Both the position numbers and the translations under genes were made by a program. The notes under the pieces are model-generated. The model saw only the letters and a list, made by a program, of their open reading frames with translations. It searched no databases and was not told where the DNA came from. From Candidatus Omnitrophota bacterium (GTDB lineage Bacteria > Omnitrophota > Gorgyraeia > JAFGHF01), in contig JAMXCY010000074.1 of NCBI GenBank assembly GCA_024543015.1, positions 1 to 5,838 of the forward strand: a stretch of 5,838 nt of DNA, written 5' to 3'. Positions 1 to 4,895 of the stretch are shown in pieces (position 1 is the stretch's first letter; every line of letters begins with the position of its first letter).

Positions 1-1016
1 ATGTAACCAAGATGAGCAAGGCGAATAAGTCTTCCTTTAAGTTTCCCTTGCCCGTTAGCAATACTCAACCCATATTTATCGCGCATTAATTTTACCAGTT
101 TTGTACTATCAATCCCCTCGGGTACATATGCTGCTGTAAGCACATTACAAAACGTGCTGGAAAACAACTTAAATCCTAAAGCCGAAAGGGCCCGTCGGGT
201 AGCCTGAGCCATTGTCTGATGCCTTTTAAAAATATTTTCCAACCTCTCTTCTTTAATCAATCTCAAGGACTGCCTTAAAGCGACAATCAGAGAAATCGCA
301 GGGGTAAAAAGAGTATCATTTTTGTCCAGCGATTTCTTGGCCAGGCGCAAGTCAAAATAATATTTGGGCAATTTTGAACTCTGGACTAACTTCCAGGCCT
401 TGGGGCTGGTGCTGCAAAAGGCCAATCCCGGAGGAATCATCATCCCTTTTTGCGATCCCACTACCACGCAATCCACAAACCAGGCATCGGTTTGTAGCTC
501 TTCGGCACCCAAACCGCTCACAGCATCAACTACTAACACGGCATTGGTCTCCTTTACTACTTGGCCAATGGCCTTGATATCATGGACTACGCCTGTTGAG
601 GTTTCACAAAGAGTAGTAAATACGACTTTGACATCTTTATGTTCTCTAAGCAGCCGCTTAATTTCTTCTGGCTGGACCGCTTTTCCCCATTCCACATTTA
701 AAGATATCGCCTCTACATTATAAGCCTGACAAAGCTCGGCCCAACGCTCGCCAAATTTACCGGAGCAAACCGCTATTGCTTTATCTCCGGGAGAAAGCAG
801 ATTTACTACCGCCGCCTCCATTGCTCCGGTACCGGAAGAAGCAAAAGTAAATATATCGTTTTTGCTCTGAAACAGATACTTAAGCCCTTCATTGACTTCG
901 GCAAATATTTCTTGAAATTCGGGCGTGCGATGATGAATAATTGGCTCCGCTTGAGCCTTACGCACTTGGGGAGGCAGGGGTGTTGGCCCCGGAGTAAGTA
1001 AATACTTCTTCTTCAT
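1..1016 (-). CDS. Class V PLP-dependent aminotransferase (alanine-glyoxylate / serine-pyruvate type), 3' end outside the window
   Basis: This gene starts at ATG 1014-1016 and stays open to the window edge, giving 338 complete codons of a family usually near 380, so roughly 40-50 C-terminal residues are missing. The start fits because it opens with YLLTPGPTPLPP (residues 5-16), the normal N-terminus of this fold-type I family. SSGTGAMEAA (60-69) is the PLP phosphate-binding loop, D164 in VVDAVSG is the expected pyridine-nitrogen aspartate, and K190 in GSQKGMMIPPG is the expected Schiff-base lysine. RLIRLAHLGY near the edge matches the family's C-terminal substrate-carboxylate region. Such enzymes move amino groups between alanine or serine and glyoxylate, pyruvate or related keto acids. 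In several lineages a relative sits beside serA and may act as a phosphoserine aminotransferase. The exact substrate cannot be read from sequence. It lies 13 bases after clpP, so it is probably co-transcribed. Family call is firm; substrate is open. Confidence 0.9.
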   Translation of the reverse strand, partial: MKKKYLLTPGPTPLPPQVRKAQAEPIIHHRTPEFQEIFAEVNEGLKYLFQSKNDIFTFASSGTGAMEAAVVNLLSPGDKAIAVCSGKFGERWAELCQAYNVEAISLNVEWGKAVQPEEIKRLLREHKDVKVVFTTLCETSTGVVHDIKAIGQVVKETNAVLVVDAVSGLGAEELQTDAWFVDCVVVGSQKGMMIPPGLAFCSTSPKAWKLVQSSKLPKYYFDLRLAKKSLDKNDTLFTPAISLIVALRQSLRLIKEERLENIFKRHQTMAQATRRALSALGFKLFSSTFCNVLTAAYVPEGIDSTKLVKLMRDKYGLSIANGQGKLKGRLIRLAHLGY

Positions 1017-1023
1017 TAGAGAA

Positions 1024-1027
1024 CCCC
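1024..1027 (-). promoter_or_regulatory. Probable ribosome binding site of the aminotransferase gene
   Basis: Read on the minus strand, GGGG lies in the short gap after the clpP stop, seven bases before the ATG at 1014-1016. Purine-rich sequence at this spacing fits a modest Shine-Dalgarno site and supports the chosen start. Confidence 0.5.
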
Positions 1028-1029
1028 GT

Positions 1030-1647
1030 TTACTTCTTTTTCTTTTTTACTTTGCTAGTTTCGATTACCTCATCAACAAGACCATAATCTTTGGCTTCTT
1101 GAGCAGACATAAAGAAATCACGGTCACAATCTTTCTTGATTTTATCTACCGATTGACCGGTATGTTTAACTAAGATCTCGTAAATCTTATCCCGCAAAGT
1201 CAAAATCTCTTTCGCCTGAATACTGATATCTGCAGCCACCCCCTGCACTCCGCCCCAGGGTTGGTGAATCATTACCCGTGCATGCGGAAGGACATATCTT
1301 TTACCTTTAGCCCCGGCAGATAAAAGCACAGCACCCATACTGGTGGCCTGACCTACACAGTAAGTACAAACATCCGGTTTAACGAACTGCATAGTGTCGT
1401 AAATAGCTAATCCGGATGTAACCATTCCTCCGGGAGAGTTTATATAAACATTGATATCTCTGTCCGAATCGTCCATCTGCAAAAAGAGCATCTGGGCAAC
1501 AACCAAATTGGCGATAGTGTCATTGACAACGCTGCCAATAAAGATAATGCGGTCTTTGAGCAAGCGAGAGTAAATATCGTATGCTCTTTCTCCCCGGGAT
1601 GTCTGCTCTACTACCATCGGCACTAAGATCTGAGCGTAATTTTCCAT
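1030..1647 (-). CDS. clpP: ATP-dependent Clp protease proteolytic subunit ClpP
   Basis: ClpP is the serine peptidase that forms the double-heptamer chamber in which substrates unfolded by ClpX or ClpA/C are degraded in the cytoplasm. The 205-residue chain is normal length. The catalytic triad is complete and correctly spaced: S103 in GQATSMGAVLL, H128 in RVMIHQPWGG and D177 in CDRDFFMSAQEA. The N-terminal block VPMVVEQTSRGERAYDIYSR (9-28) is highly conserved and the oxyanion-loop SPGG (71-74) is present. The short leader before it (MENYAQIL) resembles the propeptide region of other ClpP proteins. The chain ends in a lysine-rich tail, KVKKKKK. No clpX follows, although clpX is the usual neighbour; the next gene is an aminotransferase, so the partner unfoldase must be encoded elsewhere. 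The gene lies 16 bases after tig, an arrangement (tig-clpP) common in bacteria and linking nascent-chain folding with degradation. Confidence 0.97.
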   Translation of the reverse strand: MENYAQILVPMVVEQTSRGERAYDIYSRLLKDRIIFIGSVVNDTIANLVVAQMLFLQMDDSDRDINVYINSPGGMVTSGLAIYDTMQFVKPDVCTYCVGQATSMGAVLLSAGAKGKRYVLPHARVMIHQPWGGVQGVAADISIQAKEILTLRDKIYEILVKHTGQSVDKIKKDCDRDFFMSAQEAKDYGLVDEVIETSKVKKKKK

Positions 1648-1650
1648 AAT

Positions 1651-1660
1651 GTCCCCCTTT
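1651..1660 (-). promoter_or_regulatory. Shine-Dalgarno site of clpP
   Basis: On the minus strand the tig-clpP gap contains AAAGGGGGAC, ending three bases before the ATG at 1645-1647, with the G-run centred about eight bases upstream. It is the clearest ribosome binding site in the window and confirms the clpP start. Confidence 0.65.
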
Positions 1661-1663
1661 TGT

Positions 1664-2689
1664 TTATTTTTCCTCTTCTATTTTTGCTTCCTGTAACAAA
1701 AATTCGATTATTTTTTTCTCTCTTAATTCGGCTTTTAATCCGGGAATAAGATTTTGCTTGTCCAGGTATTGTCTTACTTCATCTTCGGGCCGGCCGGTAT
1801 GCTGGGAGATCTCGGCAATTCTTTGGGCCAGGCCTTTTTCGTCTGCCTGGATATCTTCTAATTGTCCGACCTCCTCCAGAATAAAAGATAACCTTATCCT
1901 CTGAACTGCCTCCTTTCTTGCTTCGGCTTCTAACTCTTTTTGTTTGGTTTCAATGTCTTCCTTCTTTTCTCCGCGCAACATACGATTCATTTTTAACTGC
2001 TTCAATGACTCTTGCATCTGAGCCTTAATCAGCGATTCAGGCGTATCCAGAGAAGCTCTTTGCAAGAGCTGATCTAACAGCTGCTGTTTTATTTCTCTTT
2101 GTATTTCCATTTCAGTATGGGCGCGTAAATCTTTATCGATCGCATCTTTTAACTCTTGCACCGTGGCAAAACCAAGATCTTGAGCAAAGGCATCATTCAA
2201 TTCAGGTAAAGCTTTTTCTTGTCTATCAACATTTTTTGCATCTTTCGCTTTCGATTGGCGCAGTCTCTCCAGCGCCTGCTCTACCTGCTCTGCCTCTACT
2301 TTAACTTTTCTTTTCTTGAGCCTCAACCCCTTATAGCTCTTTAACTTTACCTCCGGCCTGACATCCACTCTGGCGCTAAAATAAAACGCATGATCTTTAA
2401 ATTGTACGTTTTCTATTTCAGGGGGCGCAACAGGAGTTAATCTTTCTTCATTAACTGCCTTCAAATAGTATTGGGGGATGGCTCTTCTAATGACTTCCTC
2501 TTTAGCCTTTTCGCTGTAGTGTAGCTCCAGCAAATCTCGCGGTGCTTTACCTCGCCGAAAACCGGGCAGATTAGCCGAGCGGCCTATATCTTTATAAACC
2601 TGCTCGAACTTTTCTATTAGTTCCGTGGATGAAACTTCGATGTTTAAGGTTCGGCTGCAACCGCTTATATTTTTGATTTTTGACTTCAT
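1664..2689 (-). CDS. tig: Trigger factor lacking the PPIase (FKBP-like) domain
   Basis: Trigger factor binds the ribosome near the exit tunnel and shields nascent chains in the cytoplasm. Residues 1 to about 125 form the ribosome-binding N-domain, with the signature loop GFRRGKAP at 43-50 that docks on ribosomal protein L23. Residues from about 160 to 341 match the helical C-terminal chaperone domain, beginning with ALPELNDAFAQDLG, the stretch that normally follows the PPIase domain. Between them lies only a short linker (about 146-160, RQSKAKDAKNVDRQEKA). The roughly 90-100 residue FKBP-like prolyl isomerase domain is absent, which explains 341 residues against the usual 430 or so. The frame is open throughout, so this looks like a stable domain loss and not a broken gene. 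It should still work as a chaperone but without isomerase activity; this is inference. It starts six bases after lptB with no visible Shine-Dalgarno sequence, so translational coupling is likely. Confidence 0.93.
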   Translation of the reverse strand: MKSKIKNISGCSRTLNIEVSSTELIEKFEQVYKDIGRSANLPGFRRGKAPRDLLELHYSEKAKEEVIRRAIPQYYLKAVNEERLTPVAPPEIENVQFKDHAFYFSARVDVRPEVKLKSYKGLRLKKRKVKVEAEQVEQALERLRQSKAKDAKNVDRQEKALPELNDAFAQDLGFATVQELKDAIDKDLRAHTEMEIQREIKQQLLDQLLQRASLDTPESLIKAQMQESLKQLKMNRMLRGEKKEDIETKQKELEAEARKEAVQRIRLSFILEEVGQLEDIQADEKGLAQRIAEISQHTGRPEDEVRQYLDKQNLIPGLKAELREKKIIEFLLQEAKIEEEK

Positions 2690-2695
2690 AGTATT

Positions 2696-3418
2696 TTACA
2701 TTCTAAACTTATCACCCAGGTAAATCTCCCTGGCCTTAGCATCGGTAATCAATTCTTGCGCTGTACCCGAAATCAAAATTTTACCTTCAGCCATAATATA
2801 GGCGCGGTCGGTTATGGAGAGGGTTTCGCGTACGCTGTGGTCGGTAAGTAAAACACCCAAGCCCTTCTTTTTAAGTTTGATAATAATCTCTTGAGTTTCA
2901 AATACGGCAATAGGATCTACTCCGCTAAAGGGCTCATCTAAAAGAATAAAGCTGGGATTGGTAACTAAAGCTCGAGTTATCTCCAGCCTTCTTCTTTCTC
3001 CTCCCGAAAGTGTGTAGGCCTTATTTTTGGCAAGATAAGAGATGTTCAATTCCGCCAACAGCTTCTTCAGACGTCTGGTGCGCTCTCTACGCGAAATGTT
3101 CAAACTCTCCAAAATCGCCATAATATTTTCTTCCACGCTAAGTTTGCGAAATATTGAAGACTCCTGCGCCAGATAACCAATTCCACGGCGAGCACGTTGA
3201 TACATCGCCAGAGAGGTTATATCTTTATCGTTAAAAATGACCTTGCCTTCATCGGGAGCGATTGCGCCTACAACCATATAGAAACTAGTAGTCTTGCCCG
3301 CACCGTTAGGGCCTAACAGGCCGACAATCTCTCCTTTTTGTACAGTTATATTAACTCGGTCTACCACCCGACGGCCGTTGTAGGCTTTAACTAAATTTTT
3401 TGTCTCCAGTAAACTCAT
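2696..3418 (-). CDS. lptB: LPS export ABC transporter ATP-binding protein LptB
   Basis: LptB is the cytoplasmic ATPase of the LptB2FGC complex, which pulls lipopolysaccharide from the inner membrane and drives it along the periplasmic bridge. The 240 residues are standard length. All ABC motifs are intact: Walker A GPNGAGKTT (36-44), Q-loop Q85 in GYLAQESSIF, signature LSGGERRR (137-144), Walker B FILLDEPF (157-164) with catalytic E162, D-loop SGVDP (165-169) and switch H194 in LLTDHSVRETL. The YLAQESSIFRKLSVEENI segment and the LSGGERRRLEI form are typical of LptB over other ABC ATPases. It begins four bases after the LptC/LptA-like gene; a GGGAAA at 3427-3432, eight bases from the ATG and inside the upstream gene's last codons, may serve as a weak ribosome binding site. 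The membrane partners lptF and lptG are not in this window. The downstream neighbour is tig, where many proteobacteria have rpoN. Confidence 0.97.
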   Translation of the reverse strand: MSLLETKNLVKAYNGRRVVDRVNITVQKGEIVGLLGPNGAGKTTSFYMVVGAIAPDEGKVIFNDKDITSLAMYQRARRGIGYLAQESSIFRKLSVEENIMAILESLNISRRERTRRLKKLLAELNISYLAKNKAYTLSGGERRRLEITRALVTNPSFILLDEPFSGVDPIAVFETQEIIIKLKKKGLGVLLTDHSVRETLSITDRAYIMAEGKILISGTAQELITDAKAREIYLGDKFRM

Positions 3419-3422
3419 CTGA

Positions 3423-4367
3423 TCAGTTTCCCATTAATTGACTAAAATCTTCTGTAGAATAAATAACTAGTTTCGGCTGGCCGGTAAGCGTAAGCTTTCC
3501 GGTGTCGGTGTCATAAACCGCCTTCTGGCTATAGGTGATGTTGGCTCCACGATGAATCTCTACATCTCCGGTGGCTATGACCTTCTCGATGCCCATTCCT
3601 CCCATGCCCGCTAACTGTTCATCGCCTTGAGCCTGAGTGGAAAAATATATATCTATCCGCTCAGCAAAAATCTCGCCGCGATTATCTTTGACTTTAACAT
3701 TGTCGTGGAAAATAGCCAGATTATTTTCATATTCAACTTTTAAAGGGCCATCAGAGGTAATTACAATGTGACCTTGCCTCTGTGCTGAATCAGCCGGCTC
3801 ATCTAGAGATAATTGTACGGTTACGTCTTTCTTCAACTGCACCATATTTAATGCAGGCTGGGCAATAAGGCCTATACCCCGCGCCCGAATCATCCCTCTT
3901 ACTATCTCTACCGGCACCTCGCTGGTAAGTACTCCGTTCTGGGCATCCCAATCCAATGAATCTGTAGTCAGAGTTGCCCCATCGTCGGTAGTGGCCTTAA
4001 CATTTTTCTCTAAGTGCACATTATTGTCTACCCGGTTTAAGCTACCCTCATCGGCCACAATGGTCATGTCTGTGCTTTTTCCGTACACCTTACTGGTTAT
4101 ATCAGTCAACTTAATTTCTTCAGTCATAATATCGGCGCTTTTGCCTGCTAAATCCCATTGCTTTTTCCCGCCTTTGGTGTAACCGCTTAGCGAAAAGCTG
4201 GAAAGCATCTCATCAGGGGATTCTTCTAACTCTTCCTTCGAACCGGAAGCCTTCTCAGGAAGGGCTAAGCCTCTGGGGCCCTGCTCTTCTCCAGCACAAC
4301 CCATGGCAAATAGCAAAGCGCAAATGACAAAACACAAACAAAAAACATTTGTTCTGAAAGTCCTCAT
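3423..4367 (-). CDS. LptC-LptA fusion, periplasmic LPS transport protein with lipoprotein-type signal
   Basis: This 314-residue protein appears to combine two components of the periplasmic LPS bridge. The N-terminus is a short basic region and hydrophobic stretch (8-22) ending in FAMGC, a plausible lipobox with C24 as the lipidated cysteine. A charged linker follows. Residues about 57-185 look like an LptC domain: FSLSGYTKGGKKQWDLAGKS, then short beta-rich repeats such as DEGSLNRVDNNVHLEKNVK and LTTDSLDWDAQNGVLTSEVPVEI, which match the LptC pattern well. Residues about 199-305 resemble the LptA/OstA N domain: ITSDGPLKVEYENNLAIFHDNVKVKD, then VIATGDVEIHRGANITYSQKAVYDTDTGKLTLTGQP. Both domains are beta-jellyroll folds that pass LPS along a groove. 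The LptA part is short and stops soon after the GQPKLVI strand. Context (kdsC before, lptB after) supports an LPS-transport role. No Shine-Dalgarno site is visible. The LptC call is strong; LptA function of the second half is inference, and a separate lptA could exist elsewhere. Confidence 0.85.
   Translation of the reverse strand: MRTFRTNVFCLCFVICALLFAMGCAGEEQGPRGLALPEKASGSKEELEESPDEMLSSFSLSGYTKGGKKQWDLAGKSADIMTEEIKLTDITSKVYGKSTDMTIVADEGSLNRVDNNVHLEKNVKATTDDGATLTTDSLDWDAQNGVLTSEVPVEIVRGMIRARGIGLIAQPALNMVQLKKDVTVQLSLDEPADSAQRQGHIVITSDGPLKVEYENNLAIFHDNVKVKDNRGEIFAERIDIYFSTQAQGDEQLAGMGGMGIEKVIATGDVEIHRGANITYSQKAVYDTDTGKLTLTGQPKLVIYSTEDFSQLMGN
4296..4367 (-). other. Lipoprotein-type signal peptide with lipobox cysteine C24
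   Basis: The first 24 codons of the LptC/LptA-like gene encode two arginines (R2, R5), a hydrophobic core from V8 to about F20, and AMGC, with the cysteine codon at 4296-4298. The -3 residue is alanine where leucine is usual, so the lipobox is acceptable but not perfect. The residue after the cysteine is alanine. Most characterised LptC proteins keep an uncleaved membrane helix here, and that reading remains possible. Confidence 0.65.
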
Positions 4368-4373
4368 TGGAAT

Positions 4374-4895
4374 TTAAATCAGGAATCTCTTGATTAACTT
4401 ATGCCATTTGTTCTGGGCACGTAAAATAATTTCGATTACCTCTCTTACTGCACCCCTGCCGCCTTCTTTTTTTGTTACATAATGGCTAAGTTTCTTTACT
4501 TGAGAACAGGCATTGGCTACAGCACAAGCTAATCCAGCCCGCTTGAGTATCGGTAAATCCAGCAAATCATCGCCGATAAAGCAGGTCTCTTTAGTGCTCA
4601 ACTTATATTTTTTTAGAATCTGCCGAAAGGGTACGATTTTATCAATAGCCCCTTGTTTAACTTCTACTGCACCGATATCGCGGCCTCTTTTTAAGACCGC
4701 ACCAGAGACCTTAGCAGTAATTAAAGCTACCTTTATACCAGCCTGGTGTAGGAGCGCCAAACCCATCCCGTCAAAAACATTAAAACATTTAAGCTCCCTA
4801 CCACGGCTATCGTAGATAATCTCTCCTTTAGTCATTACCCCATCGACGTCCAGAATGAGCATCTTAACTCTTTTGGCTCTTTGTTTAACTGTCAT
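4374..4895 (-). CDS. kdsC: 3-deoxy-D-manno-octulosonate 8-phosphate phosphatase KdsC
   Basis: KdsC is a cytoplasmic HAD-superfamily phosphatase that hydrolyses Kdo-8-phosphate to free Kdo, the step before CMP-Kdo formation for the LPS core. The 173 residues match the capless, tetrameric type C0 HAD family. The nucleophile and acid/base aspartates are D16 and D18 in LILDVDGVMTKG; the FDGMGL block (41-46) is conserved. Motif II lies in ALITAKVSGAV (T60), motif III lysine is K86 in KQGAIDK, and the magnesium-binding motif is GDDLLDLP (108-115). The C-terminal EGGRGAVREV segment (144-153), which reaches a neighbouring active site in this family, is present. The loop after T60 reads AK where GR is common. 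Its ATG overlaps the kdsD stop codon as ATGA, a strong sign of translational coupling between two steps of the same pathway. The start is supported by good N-terminal alignment to the family. Confidence 0.95.
   Translation of the reverse strand: MTVKQRAKRVKMLILDVDGVMTKGEIIYDSRGRELKCFNVFDGMGLALLHQAGIKVALITAKVSGAVLKRGRDIGAVEVKQGAIDKIVPFRQILKKYKLSTKETCFIGDDLLDLPILKRAGLACAVANACSQVKKLSHYVTKKEGGRGAVREVIEIILRAQNKWHKLIKRFLI
4892..4895 (-). other. ATGA start-stop overlap between kdsD and kdsC
   Basis: On the minus strand the four bases ATGA hold both the kdsC start codon and the kdsD TGA stop. Ribosomes finishing kdsD can restart directly on kdsC, which favours balanced output of two enzymes of Kdo synthesis. 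Confidence 0.85.

Noticed and set aside
182..199. GC-rich patch with CCCG/CGGG symmetry in the aminotransferase gene
   Set aside because: It is short, lies within well-aligned coding sequence and has no following T-run, so a terminator is not supported.
364..723. Plus-strand open frame of 119 codons
   Set aside because: It lies fully antisense to the aminotransferase gene, has low-complexity Ser/Thr-rich composition, and no recognisable domain. The minus-strand reading carries PLP-enzyme motifs across the same bases.
2054..2070. Perfect inverted repeat AGCTCTT-TGC-AAGAGCT
   Set aside because: A 7-base stem with a 3-base loop deep inside tig, without a T-run after it on the minus strand. It encodes ordinary residues of the C-domain and a stem of this size can occur by chance.
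3423..4367. Possibility that the LptC-LptA chain is two genes merged by a sequencing error
   Set aside because: The linker between the domains (about residues 186-199) is in frame, with no stop, homopolymer run or obvious second start plus ribosome binding site, so a real single chain is the simpler reading, although read-level checking was not possible.
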